Shown piece after piece: positions 8,122-15,471 of a DNA stretch of 24,461 bases (position 1 is the stretch's first letter; each line of letters opens with the position of its first letter). The notes under the pieces are model-generated. The model worked only from the letters and a program-made list of their open reading frames with translations. It was not told where the DNA came from and searched no databases. Position numbers and translations under genes: made by a program. Origin of the DNA: Pseudomonadota bacterium (GTDB taxonomy: Bacteria; Pseudomonadota; Gammaproteobacteria; Xanthomonadales; Xanthomonadaceae); NCBI GenBank assembly GCA_023430045.1, contig JAEZCF010000068.1, positions 1 through 24,461 of the forward strand. Direction: 5' to 3'.

Positions 8122-8616
8122 ATGCCCAACCACGCCGACCTGAAGACCGTGCCCGACCTGAAGCTGCCACGTTACCTGGGCACCTGGTATGAAATCGCGC
8201 GGCTGCCGATGCGCCACGAACCGGAGGGCTGCACCGATGTGTCGGCCAACTACAGCCTGCAGGACGATGGCAACGTGCGCGTCCACAACCGCTGCCGGAT
8301 GGATGGTGAGATCGAAGAGGCGATCGGCGAGGCCTGTGTCGTCGACAACGACAGTGCCCGCCTGGAAGTGAGTTTCCTGCCCAAGGGCCTGCGCTGGTTG
8401 CCCTTTACCAAGGGCGACTACTGGATCATGCAGGTGGCGCCGGATTACAGCGTGGCACTGGTCGGCAGCCCGGACCGCAGCTATCTGTGGCTGCTGGCAC
8501 GCACGCCGCAGCTGGACAGGACCGTGCAGGATCATTATCTCGCCACGGCCCGCCTGCAGGGCTTCGACCTGTCGGATCTGATCCAGACGCCGCACACCGG
8601 ACGGCCTACGGCCTGA
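8122..8616 (+). CDS. Bacterial lipocalin (Blc-like), no signal peptide seen
   Basis: This is a 164-aa single-domain lipocalin, a beta-barrel binder of small hydrophobic ligands such as fatty acids or lysophospholipids. The signature YLGTWYEIARLP (G20-T21-W22-Y23) is followed by the expected strands: a cysteine-containing GCTDVSANY, VHNRC, EVSFLPK and YWIMQV. A C-terminal LWLLARTPQLD stretch holds the conserved Arg region. E. coli Blc is an outer-membrane lipoprotein, but here neither this start nor the upstream in-frame ATGs give a signal peptide or lipobox, so a cytoplasmic location is inferred. No good Shine-Dalgarno precedes the chosen ATG, and ATG 8068 is an alternative. The stop is 4 bp before the next start, so the two genes are probably cotranscribed. 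Confidence 0.86.
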   Translation: MPNHADLKTVPDLKLPRYLGTWYEIARLPMRHEPEGCTDVSANYSLQDDGNVRVHNRCRMDGEIEEAIGEACVVDNDSARLEVSFLPKGLRWLPFTKGDYWIMQVAPDYSVALVGSPDRSYLWLLARTPQLDRTVQDHYLATARLQGFDLSDLIQTPHTGRPTA

Positions 8617-8620
8617 ACGC

Positions 8621-9835
8621 ATGGACCTGAAGAGCGGTTATCCATACTGGGCGATCCGCAATGGACTCATCCAGGCGTTTCCGCCGTTGTCCAGCGACCT
8701 GCACTGCGACGTGCTGGTGGTGGGCGGTGGCATCACCGGTGCGCTGATCGCCGATGAACTGTCCGCGCATGGCCATGAGGTCGCACTCATCGAACAACGC
8801 GATATCGGCTGGGGCAGCACCGCTGCCAGCACCGCGCTGCTGCAGTATGAGATCGATACCCATCTGCTGGACCTGGCACGTCGCTATGGGGAAGAAGACG
8901 CCGCGCTCGCCTACCAGGCCTGCGCGCAGGCATTGCCTGCACTCAGGGACGTGACCGCGGGGCTGCGTGGAGTGGATTTCAAGCGGATGGACAGCGTGTA
9001 CCTGGCCAGCCGGACACGCGACGTCCCGGTGCTGCAGGCCGAAGGCGAGGCGCGCCGCCGCCATGGGCTGGACGCACGCTGGCTCGACCGTGATGCACTC
9101 CGCGAACGCCTTGGCATCGAAGCCGGCGGCGCGCTGCTTACCCGCCAAGCCGCACGCGTGGACCCTTATTGCCTGACCTACCGGCTGCTGGAGCGGGTGA
9201 AACAACGCGGAGGACATGTCCACGACCGTACCGTCCTGCACGCGCTGCAGCCCACCGCGCGCGGCGTCACCGCACGCACCGAACAGGGTGTACGGATACG
9301 CTGCCGACACGTGGTGCTGGCGCAGGGCTATGCCAACCAGGACTGGCTGGACGAGCGGGTGGCGCGCAACCGCAGCAGTTACGCGCTGATCACCGATCCG
9401 CTGGACGCCGACGTGCTGCAGCAGCTGTCCACCACCATGGTCTGGGAGAGTGCGCGGCCTTACCTGTATCTGCGCAGCACCGGCGATGGCCGCCTGCTGC
9501 TGGGCGGGCTGGACGATTCGGTGGATATCCCGGCACGCCGCGACCGCCGCGTGGACAGCAAGGCACGCAAACTGTTGAAGGGCCTGCGGCAGTGGTTTCC
9601 GGATCTGCAACCGACGCCCGCCTATGCCTGGGCGGGCACCTTCGCCGAAACCGCAGATGGCCTGCCGTTCTTCGGCGCCCACCCGCAATGGGGGTCCCGC
9701 GTGCAGTTCGCCATGGCCTACGGCGGCAACGGCATCACCTATTCGATGATCGGCGCGCAGCTGCTGCGCGCCAGCATCGAACGCCGTCGCCATCCACTGC
9801 AGGCGCTGTTCGGTTTCCAGCGTCTGGACCGGTGA
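8621..9835 (+). CDS. FAD-dependent oxidoreductase, DAO (glycine/D-amino acid oxidase) family
   Basis: This 404-aa protein is a DAO-family flavoprotein, predicted to oxidise an amine or amino-acid-like substrate. An N-terminal Rossmann motif VVGGGITG (33-40) and the ribose-binding acid in ALIEQRD (E58) mark the FAD site; GSTAAS after it is also typical of the family. The C-terminal FAD-proximal segment YAWAGTFAETADGLPFFG, followed by YGGNGITYS, matches the family layout. About 35 residues precede the Rossmann strand, starting with an aromatic-rich SGYPYWAIRNGL that I also recall from related oxidoreductases. The substrate cannot be read from sequence. It follows the lipocalin by 4 bp and is likely in one operon with it. 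Confidence 0.87.
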   Translation: MDLKSGYPYWAIRNGLIQAFPPLSSDLHCDVLVVGGGITGALIADELSAHGHEVALIEQRDIGWGSTAASTALLQYEIDTHLLDLARRYGEEDAALAYQACAQALPALRDVTAGLRGVDFKRMDSVYLASRTRDVPVLQAEGEARRRHGLDARWLDRDALRERLGIEAGGALLTRQAARVDPYCLTYRLLERVKQRGGHVHDRTVLHALQPTARGVTARTEQGVRIRCRHVVLAQGYANQDWLDERVARNRSSYALITDPLDADVLQQLSTTMVWESARPYLYLRSTGDGRLLLGGLDDSVDIPARRDRRVDSKARKLLKGLRQWFPDLQPTPAYAWAGTFAETADGLPFFGAHPQWGSRVQFAMAYGGNGITYSMIGAQLLRASIERRRHPLQALFGFQRLDR

Positions 9836-9959
9836 CCGGCCAGGCGGTGCACGCGGCCCTACCGTTGCCCCTGGATGACAGGCATCATTCAAGCAGCAGC
9901 TGCTAGCGTCGGCATGGGGCCCACGTGCCCTGCCCTGTCCCACTGCTGGAGCGTCCGTG

Positions 9960-10451
9960 ATGATCCGCCCTCTTTTGCTGCTGTGCCTGGCCAGCGCGCC
10001 GTCGATCGTGCTGGCGCAGAGTGCGGCCGGAGCCACAGGCCCGCAGTCGTCCAGCGGCCTGAACCTGGCGGTGCCGCAGAAGCCGCTCAGCTATCTCAAC
10101 GATCCCACCCTCCAGCAGGATGCGCCGGGCACGTATTACGGCGACAAATCAGGGCCACGCCCGCGGTCGCGCGGCGATGACGGCCCCGGTACCTACATCA
10201 CCGACGACAAGCTGAATGTCTCCGGCAGCATCAGTACCGGCATCGGCTATTCCAGCAACGGCGGCAACAGCCACTACAACGCCGCCACCCTGAATCTCAA
10301 CAAGAACTACACCACCGATGAAGGCAAGACCCACGGCGTGAACGTGAACATCCACGTCAGCGAGGGCAAGGGCCCGGGGTTCTTCGGCCCTTATGGTGGC
10401 TTCGGTCCTGGTCCGGGCTACTGGGACTATCCGCCGCCTTACGGCTGGTAG
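9960..10451 (+). CDS. Small exported Gly/Tyr-rich protein of unknown function
   Basis: This 163-aa protein has a clear Sec signal peptide (cleavage likely after VLA at residue 19). The mature part starts with a low-complexity stretch (APGTYYGDKSGPRPRSRGDDGPGTY). A Ser/Gly/Asn-rich region with alternating hydrophobicity (about 85-145, SGSISTGIGYSS, ATLNLNKNY) suggests beta strands. The tail is rich in Gly, Pro, Tyr and Trp (GFFGPYGGFGPGPGYWDYPP). GGAG at 9948-9951 stands 8 nt before this ATG; a GTG three bases upstream is a possible start too. I recognise no named family. It is probably periplasmic or outer-membrane associated. It lies 124 bp after the oxidoreductase and likely has its own promoter. 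Confidence 0.75.
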   Translation: MIRPLLLLCLASAPSIVLAQSAAGATGPQSSSGLNLAVPQKPLSYLNDPTLQQDAPGTYYGDKSGPRPRSRGDDGPGTYITDDKLNVSGSISTGIGYSSNGGNSHYNAATLNLNKNYTTDEGKTHGVNVNIHVSEGKGPGFFGPYGGFGPGPGYWDYPPPYGW

Positions 10452-10454
10452 CAT

Positions 10455-10467
10455 CCGCCGCTGGCGG
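10455..10467. terminator. Possible GC-rich hairpin between convergent genes
   Basis: A perfect CCGCC/GGCGG stem with 3-nt loop starts 4 bp after the exported-protein stop. A longer alternative pairing uses GGCGGC with GCCGCC nearby. No U-tract follows, so termination is only suggested by position between convergent genes. Confidence 0.3.
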
Positions 10468-10509
10468 CGCCCCCTGCCTGGCCGCCGGGGAATGGCACCA
10501 CCGCGCCGC

Positions 10510-10947
10510 TCAGTCCAGCCAACCCTCGCGTTCACTGGTCAGGATGCGTCCGTCATGGCCGCTCAGCCGGGCCTCGACCTTCTGGTTGCGGGCATTGCGG
10601 GCTTCCAGTTTCCAGGTCGCACCGTCGCGCTGCACCGAATGGATGTCGCGCAGCCCCTGTTCCCTGGCCTTGGACAGCAGCTGGTCGACCTGCAGCTGGC
10701 TGCGGCCATCGAACTCATCGAAGATTTCGCCGGTTCGCGGGTCGACGTAGACTTCGCGGAAGCGGCCATCGTCGCGCGTGACATCTGCCTCCCAGAGGCC
10801 ATCGTCCTTCTCGATTTCATGGATCCGGCCATAGCCGGCGTCGCGTAGTTTCTTCTCGACCTGGGCAAGGCCCAGCGGCGCGGCATGCGCACTGGTGGCG
10901 GTGGCCAGCAGGGTGGTGACCAGGACGAGGGTGAGTGCTTTGTTCAT
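10510..10947 (-). CDS. Periplasmic PepSY-domain protein with an internal duplication
   Basis: This 145-aa exported protein has a signal peptide cleaved near AHA (residue 22). Two PepSY-like units follow: about 27-78 (QVEKKLRDAGYGRIHEIEKDDGLWEADV... VYVDPRTGEI, with the break added here) and about 85-140 (VDQLLSKAREQGLRDIHSVQ... SGHDGRIL). The units share the helix, DG-turn, strand and D-R/T-G-x-I pattern, so the gene looks internally duplicated. PepSY domains are small periplasmic modules linked to peptidase inhibition and to sensing systems. GGAG lies 6 nt before the ATG. It is divergent from a second PepSY gene that leads a two-component operon and shares with it a promoter carrying an inverted repeat, so control by that system is likely. 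Confidence 0.85.
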   Translation of the reverse strand: MNKALTLVLVTTLLATATSAHAAPLGLAQVEKKLRDAGYGRIHEIEKDDGLWEADVTRDDGRFREVYVDPRTGEIFDEFDGRSQLQVDQLLSKAREQGLRDIHSVQRDGATWKLEARNARNQKVEARLSGHDGRILTSEREGWLD

Positions 10948-10991
10948 GGGTTGTCTCCAGTGAGCGCCGGGGGACCGGCAGGAACACTGTG

Positions 10992-11050
10992 ACGCAGCCC
11001 GCTAACAGGCCATTACCCACCACGGTTACTCCACTGTTAGCCGGCTGCGT
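10992..11050. promoter_or_regulatory. Inverted repeat in divergent PepSY promoter, candidate response-regulator operator
   Basis: ACGCAGCCCGCTAACAG (10992-11008) and CTGTTAGCCGGCTGCGT (11034-11050) are reverse complements with one mismatch, 25 nt apart. Centre-to-centre spacing is 42 bp, four helical turns. Each arm ends in TGTTAG when read outward to its gene, which could double as a weak -10 hexamer in both directions. The right arm ends 6 bp before the rightward start codon, implying a very short leader there. Binding by the adjacent PhoP-like regulator is inferred from position. Confidence 0.6.
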
Positions 11051-11056
11051 TCCACT

Positions 11057-11365
11057 ATGCGCATGAAAGCCTGCAGACTCCTCCTCTGTCATGTACTGAT
11101 CCTGCTGGCGACGGCCGCGCCCGCTGCGGGCAGCGCACAGGATCCATCGCAGCAGACCGCACGCCGGGCGGTTGAACAGGGGCGCTACAGCCCCTTGGAA
11201 GACGTCGTGCGCGATGCCTTGCGCCGCCACCCGGGCAAGCTGCTGGAAGTTGAGCTGGACGACGGCGTGTACGAAGTGGAAATCCTGCGCGCCGATGGGG
11301 TGGTGGTGGAGCTGGACTATGATGCGCGCAACGGCGCGTTGCTGAAGACCGAACTGGATGACTGA
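11057..11365 (+). CDS. PepSY-domain protein, first gene of the two-component operon
   Basis: This is a 102-aa exported protein. A signal peptide covers about the first 25-27 residues (cysteine-containing LLLCHVLILLATAAPAAG). One PepSY unit follows, LEDVVRDALRRHPGKLLEVEL, then DDGVYEVEILRADGVVVEL and DYDARNGALL. No Shine-Dalgarno is visible before the ATG at 11057; an in-frame ATG at 11063 is an alternative. The stop overlaps the regulator start by one base (TGATG), which points to coupled translation with the two-component genes. In known systems, PepSY proteins next to PhoPQ-like pairs may modulate the sensor; this is inferred here. Confidence 0.85.
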   Translation: MRMKACRLLLCHVLILLATAAPAAGSAQDPSQQTARRAVEQGRYSPLEDVVRDALRRHPGKLLEVELDDGVYEVEILRADGVVVELDYDARNGALLKTELDD

Positions 11366-12027
11366 TGCGTATCCTGCTGGCGGAGGATGACAACGAACTT
11401 GCGCAGCGCCTGGTGCCGCTGCTGGCGCAGGCCGGCTATCGGGTGGATCTGTTCGCCGACGGGCGGCAGGCGGAAGAGCACGGCCAGATCGAGGAGATTC
11501 AGGCGGCGATCATCGATCTCGGCCTTCCGGGGCTGGACGGCCTGAGCGTCATCGAACGCTGGCGCAGCGCGGGTCGCACGTTTCCGGTCCTTGTGCTGAC
11601 CGCACGCACGCGCTGGCACGACAAACTCGCCGGTTTCGATGCCGGTGCGGACGACTACCTGGGCAAGCCGTTCCAGCCGGAAGAGCTGGTGCTTCGCCTG
11701 CGCGCACTGATCCGCCGCAGTGCAGGCCATGCCAGCCCGCGCCTGGCGTGCGGCCCGCTCGAACTGGAGGTCAATGCCGCGCGCTTCAGTGTCGATGGAG
11801 AGCCGTTGGCCCTGAGTCCGCAGGAATTCCGTCTGCTCAGCTACTTCATGCACCACCGCGACTGCGTGATCGGACGCGAACGACTGGCCGAACAGGTGTT
11901 CGACGTCGGTTTCGATCCGGATTCCAACGCGCTCGACGTGCTGCTCGGACGGGTACGCCGCAAGCTGGATGTCGATCTCATCCAGACCGTGCGCGGCCAG
12001 GGCTGGCGGCTGTCGACGCCGGCATGA
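11365..12027 (+). CDS. OmpR/PhoP-family response regulator
   Basis: This 220-aa regulator has an N-terminal receiver domain: acidic D8-D9, phospho-acceptor D51 in IIDLGLPGLDG, T79 in LTART and K101 in GKPF. A C-terminal winged-helix DNA-binding domain of OmpR type follows (LSPQEFRLLSYF... ALDVLLGRVRRKL... TVRGQGWRL). The sequence resembles E. coli PhoP along its length, including WRS, VLTAR and GRVRRKL segments, so a PhoP-like subfamily is favoured. It overlaps the PepSY gene by one base and the kinase by four (ATGA). The likely target is the inverted repeat upstream of the operon. Confidence 0.92.
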   Translation: MRILLAEDDNELAQRLVPLLAQAGYRVDLFADGRQAEEHGQIEEIQAAIIDLGLPGLDGLSVIERWRSAGRTFPVLVLTARTRWHDKLAGFDAGADDYLGKPFQPEELVLRLRALIRRSAGHASPRLACGPLELEVNAARFSVDGEPLALSPQEFRLLSYFMHHRDCVIGRERLAEQVFDVGFDPDSNALDVLLGRVRRKLDVDLIQTVRGQGWRLSTPA

Positions 12028-13361
12028 AACCGGGCTCGCTGCGCAACCGCCTGCTGCTGGCCGGCGGACTTGGGCTGGTCCTGGTGACTACGCTGGCAAC
12101 GATCCTGCTCGGGCATCTGTTCGAGCGCGCCGCGCGCAACAACCTCGATGCAGCTCTCGAACAGGACCTGCTGACCGTCCTCGCACAGGCCGAGGTCGAT
12201 CCGGACGGCGACGTGATCCTGCGCGCGGAGCCGAACGAAGCGCGCTTCCAGCGGGTCTTCTCCGGCGCTTACTGGCAGCTGTCGCGCAGCGACGGCACGC
12301 CCCTGCTGCAGTCCCGTTCGCTGTGGGACCAGAGCCTTGCACTCCCCGCCCTGCCGGGACCACGGGTGCAGGCGCTGGACATCGCCGGCCCGCTGCACCA
12401 GCCGCTGCGCGCGCTGGCGCAGCAGGTCAGACTGCCACGTGCCAGCGATCCAGTGCAGGTCATCGTGGCGCTTGATCGCAGCGATCTGCAGGCGCAGGTC
12501 GCGTGGTTCCGGCAGCGCAGCGCGGCCGCCCTGGCGCTGCTGGTGGCGGCCGGGCTGGGCGTGCTCGCCAGCCAGGTCCACTTTGGGCTGCGCCCGCTGC
12601 GCCGGCTGGGCCGCCAGGTCGAGCAGGTGCGTTCGGGCCAGGCGCAGCGCATCGATACCCGCGGCCTTGGCGCTGAGACGGCGCCGGTGGGCGAAGAACT
12701 CAATGCACTGCTTGAGCATCACCAGCGCATGGTGTCGCGCGCGCGCACCAGCGCGCAGGATCTTGCCCATGCCCTCAAGACGCCACTGAGCGTGCTTGCC
12801 ACCGAAGCGCACGGCGATGGGCAGCAGTGGCGGAGTACGGTGTGGGAGCAATGCCGGCGCATGCAGGCGAGCGTCGACCGCTATCTCGCCGTGGGCATGG
12901 CCGTCGACCATCGCCAGCGCAGCATCGTGGCGCCGGTGGCGGACAAGCTGTGCCGGCTGATGTCGCGCGTGCATGCGGGCCGACAGGTGGTCTTCCAAGC
13001 GGGAAACATCGATCCCGCCGTGTCATTCGCTGGCGACGCGGCGGACCTGGAAGAGATGCTGGGCAACCTGCTCGACAACGCCGGCAAATGGGCGCGTACC
13101 CAGGTGGTCATCAACGCGCAGGCGGTGGACGAGCAGCTGTACATCGAGGTACGCGATGACGGCCCCGGGCTGGACGAATCCGCCCTTTCCAGCGTCCTTC
13201 AGCGCGGCGTGCGGCTGGATGAGCGAGCGGGCAGCACGGGACTCGGACTGGCCATCGTGGCCGACATCGCCGGCAGCCACGGCGGCCGGCTGGCACTGGA
13301 AAACGCCGCGCCCGGCCTGCGCGCGACGCTCTGGCTGCCGGTGGTTGCGGACGCCCGGTGA
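12024..13361 (+). CDS. PhoQ-like sensor histidine kinase
   Basis: This 445-aa membrane sensor kinase has a first helix at about 9-30 (LLLAGGLGLVLVTTLATILL). A periplasmic sensor of about 130 residues follows, containing the RVFSGAYWQL and SRSLWDQSL block shared by many such kinases. A second helix lies at about 168-190. HAMP-like linker and dimerisation domain follow with H249 in DLAHALKTPLSVL. The ATP-binding domain has N352 (LLDNAGKW), DDGPG (378-382) and GLGLA (406-410). HALKTPL and the N-box spacing match PhoQ-type kinases. The long acidic patch of enteric PhoQ is not seen, only EVDPDGD, so the stimulus may differ. It ends 37 bp from the convergent speA stop. Confidence 0.92.
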   Translation: MKPGSLRNRLLLAGGLGLVLVTTLATILLGHLFERAARNNLDAALEQDLLTVLAQAEVDPDGDVILRAEPNEARFQRVFSGAYWQLSRSDGTPLLQSRSLWDQSLALPALPGPRVQALDIAGPLHQPLRALAQQVRLPRASDPVQVIVALDRSDLQAQVAWFRQRSAAALALLVAAGLGVLASQVHFGLRPLRRLGRQVEQVRSGQAQRIDTRGLGAETAPVGEELNALLEHHQRMVSRARTSAQDLAHALKTPLSVLATEAHGDGQQWRSTVWEQCRRMQASVDRYLAVGMAVDHRQRSIVAPVADKLCRLMSRVHAGRQVVFQAGNIDPAVSFAGDAADLEEMLGNLLDNAGKWARTQVVINAQAVDEQLYIEVRDDGPGLDESALSSVLQRGVRLDERAGSTGLGLAIVADIAGSHGGRLALENAAPGLRATLWLPVVADAR

Positions 13362-13398
13362 CGCCCGCCGGCGACCCGCCGCGGCGCGCCTGCGCGGA

Positions 13399-15288
13399 TC
13401 AGGCCAACGGTTCGTCGGACAGGTAGGTGTAGCCGGTCAGCCCCGCTTCCAGCGCATCGGACAGTTCCTGCGCGCGCGCCGGTGAGAGGTCCGCCGCCGC
13501 CACGCGTGCAGCGTAGGTTGCGCGCAGTTCGTCCAGGCTGTACCCCACGTAGTCCAGCATGACATCGGTGGTGTCGCCGCGCCGCTGCTGGGTGATCGCA
13601 TGGCCATCGGCCGTGGTGCGCACTTCCACCGCATCGGTATCGCCGAACAGGTTGTGGATGTCGCCCAGGATCTCCTGGTAGGCGCCCACCATGAAGAACC
13701 CGATCCGGTAGCTCTCGCCCGCGCGCAACGCGTGCAGGGGCAGCGAACTGTCCAGGCTCTCGTTCTCCACGTACGTCTCCACCATGCCATCGGAATCGCA
13801 GGTCATGTCGGCGATGATGCCGCGACGGTCCGGCGTCTCGTCCAGGCGCTCGATCGGCACGATCGGGAACACCTGATCGATCGCCCACACGTCCGGAATC
13901 GATTCGAACACGCTGAAATTGACGAAATACTTGTCCACCAGCCGCTCGTTCAGCTCGTCCAGCACCGGCCGATGGCTCTTCTCGTCGAAGCTCAGGCGCG
14001 CACGCACGCCATGGGCGATCGCGTAGAACAGATCGTCGATACGCGCGCGCTGCGGCAGGTCGATCTGGCCCAGCGCATAGCTGGACAGGCCTTCGGCATG
14101 GAAATGCTGCGCTTCCTGGAACAGCTCCACCGCCGGGCGCTGGTCCAGCTCGGCGTGGATCTCGCGCAGGTGGCGGATCGCCGCCGGCTCGTCGTCGTGC
14201 TGGTCCGGCACCCGGCCTTCCTGCGCCTGTTCCACTTCGGACACGTTGGCGATCAGCACCGCATGGTGCGCGGTCATCGCGCGGCCGCATTCGGTGACGA
14301 TGCGTGGCGGCGTCAGGCCGTGTTCCTCGCAGGCATTGGCCAGCGGCTGCACGATGTTGCTGGCGTATGAGTTCAGGCCGTAGTTGATCGAGCAGAAACT
14401 GCGCGAACGGGTGCCTTCATAATCCACGCCCAGGCCGCCACCCACGTCCACGTGGGTGATCTTCGCGCCCAGCCGCGACATCTCCACGAAATAGCGGGTC
14501 GCCTCGCGCATGCCGTTGGCGATGTCGCGCACGTTGGAAATCTGCGAGCCCATGTGGAAATGCAGCAGGTTCAGGCAATCGGCATATTCGGTATCGCGCA
14601 GGGACTTCCACAGGTCCAGCAGCTGGCGCGGGGACAGGCCGAACTTGGCCTTGTCGCCGCCACTGTTCTGCCACTTGCCCGCGCCCAGCGACGCCAGCCG
14701 CATGCGCACGCCCAGGCCCGGCTTCACGTCCAGCGCGCGTGCCTCTTCCAGCACCAGCTTCAGCTCGGACGGCTTCTCGATGACGATGAAGGTCTGCAGG
14801 CCCAGCTTGCGGCCGATCAGGGCCAGGCGGATGTACTCGCGGTCCTTGTAGCCATTGCAGACGATCAGCCCGCCTGGCCGCGACAGCGCCAGCACCGCCA
14901 TCAGTTCCGGCTTGCTGCCCGCCTCCAGGCCGAACCCTTCGCCATGGTGGCTGGCCAGGGTGCCGGCAACGCCGCGGTGCTGGTTGACCTTGATGGGGTA
15001 GACCGCCGTATAGCCGCCGGGATAGTCCCAATCGGCCTGCGCCTGCGCGAAGGCTGCCTGCAGCTTGCCCAGGCGCTGGCCGAGGATGTCCGGGAAGCGC
15101 ACCAGCAGCGGCAGTTTCGCGCCATTCGCGCGCGCTTCGTCCACCACATCGGGCAGCGAAACCACCGGGCCGTCGGCGCCGGTCGGTCTCACCACCATGT
15201 GCCCGGCCTGATCCACATCGAAATAACCGTCCGCCCAATGCGGGATCGAGTAGGTCTTGCGGGCTTGGTCGAGGGACCAATCGGTCAT
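13399..15288 (-). CDS. speA: Biosynthetic arginine decarboxylase
   Basis: SpeA converts arginine to agmatine, the first step of the arginine route to putrescine and spermidine. It is a PLP enzyme of the fold III (alanine racemase-like) class. The 629-aa protein is close to the usual length of about 630-660. Seen are the PLP lysine in YPIKVNQ (K100), EAGSKPEL, the HFHMGSQISN block, the phosphate-binding DVGGGLGVDYEGTRS and the C-terminal catalytic cysteine in TCDSDG (C497). The ATG at 15288 gives the expected N-terminus (MTDWSLDQARKTYSIPHWADGYF); the open frame further upstream is antisense to speE and not real. It is divergent from speE. Confidence 0.96.
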   Translation of the reverse strand: MTDWSLDQARKTYSIPHWADGYFDVDQAGHMVVRPTGADGPVVSLPDVVDEARANGAKLPLLVRFPDILGQRLGKLQAAFAQAQADWDYPGGYTAVYPIKVNQHRGVAGTLASHHGEGFGLEAGSKPELMAVLALSRPGGLIVCNGYKDREYIRLALIGRKLGLQTFIVIEKPSELKLVLEEARALDVKPGLGVRMRLASLGAGKWQNSGGDKAKFGLSPRQLLDLWKSLRDTEYADCLNLLHFHMGSQISNVRDIANGMREATRYFVEMSRLGAKITHVDVGGGLGVDYEGTRSRSFCSINYGLNSYASNIVQPLANACEEHGLTPPRIVTECGRAMTAHHAVLIANVSEVEQAQEGRVPDQHDDEPAAIRHLREIHAELDQRPAVELFQEAQHFHAEGLSSYALGQIDLPQRARIDDLFYAIAHGVRARLSFDEKSHRPVLDELNERLVDKYFVNFSVFESIPDVWAIDQVFPIVPIERLDETPDRRGIIADMTCDSDGMVETYVENESLDSSLPLHALRAGESYRIGFFMVGAYQEILGDIHNLFGDTDAVEVRTTADGHAITQQRRGDTTDVMLDYVGYSLDELRATYAARVAAADLSPARAQELSDALEAGLTGYTYLSDEPLA

Positions 15289-15471
15289 TTCAGTCGGCCT
15301 GGTTGGTAAAAAAGGGGGTGCATGATAACCCCTGCACGACCAAGGGTTCGTTATCATGCGCGCCCGCGCTCGACCCTCAGGCCCCGAAACCTGAACGGGC
15401 CGCACCACTGCACGGGGGCCGCCGCACCCGCCTCCCTCCCTTCCGCACAGGACCCGAAACAGGAACGCCCC
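15289..15471. promoter_or_regulatory. speA-speE divergent promoter with perfect 10-bp inverted repeat
   Basis: GCATGATAAC (15320-15329) and GTTATCATGC (15350-15359) are exact reverse complements with a 20-nt spacer, 30 bp centre to centre. The arms contain the only AT-rich bases nearby and could serve as operator halves or as paired -10 regions for the two genes. A second structure follows in the speE leader: GGCCC (15380-15384) pairs with GGGCC (15397-15401). The segment CCCGAAAC-N2-GAACG occurs at 15383 and again at 15453, where it covers the speE ribosome-binding region. Confidence 0.55.

Noticed and set aside
8606..10036. 476-codon leftward open frame opposite the FAD oxidoreductase
   Set aside because: Shadow frame without family features; the plus strand has the Rossmann and FAD motifs.
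11841..12998. 385-codon leftward open frame opposite the histidine kinase
   Set aside because: The plus strand carries all kinase boxes; the opposite frame has no recognisable domain.
13379..13397. CCGCG/CGCGG stem between the histidine kinase and speA ends as a terminator
   Set aside because: The stem is only 5 bp, there is no T-run on either strand, and such pairings are expected by chance in this composition.
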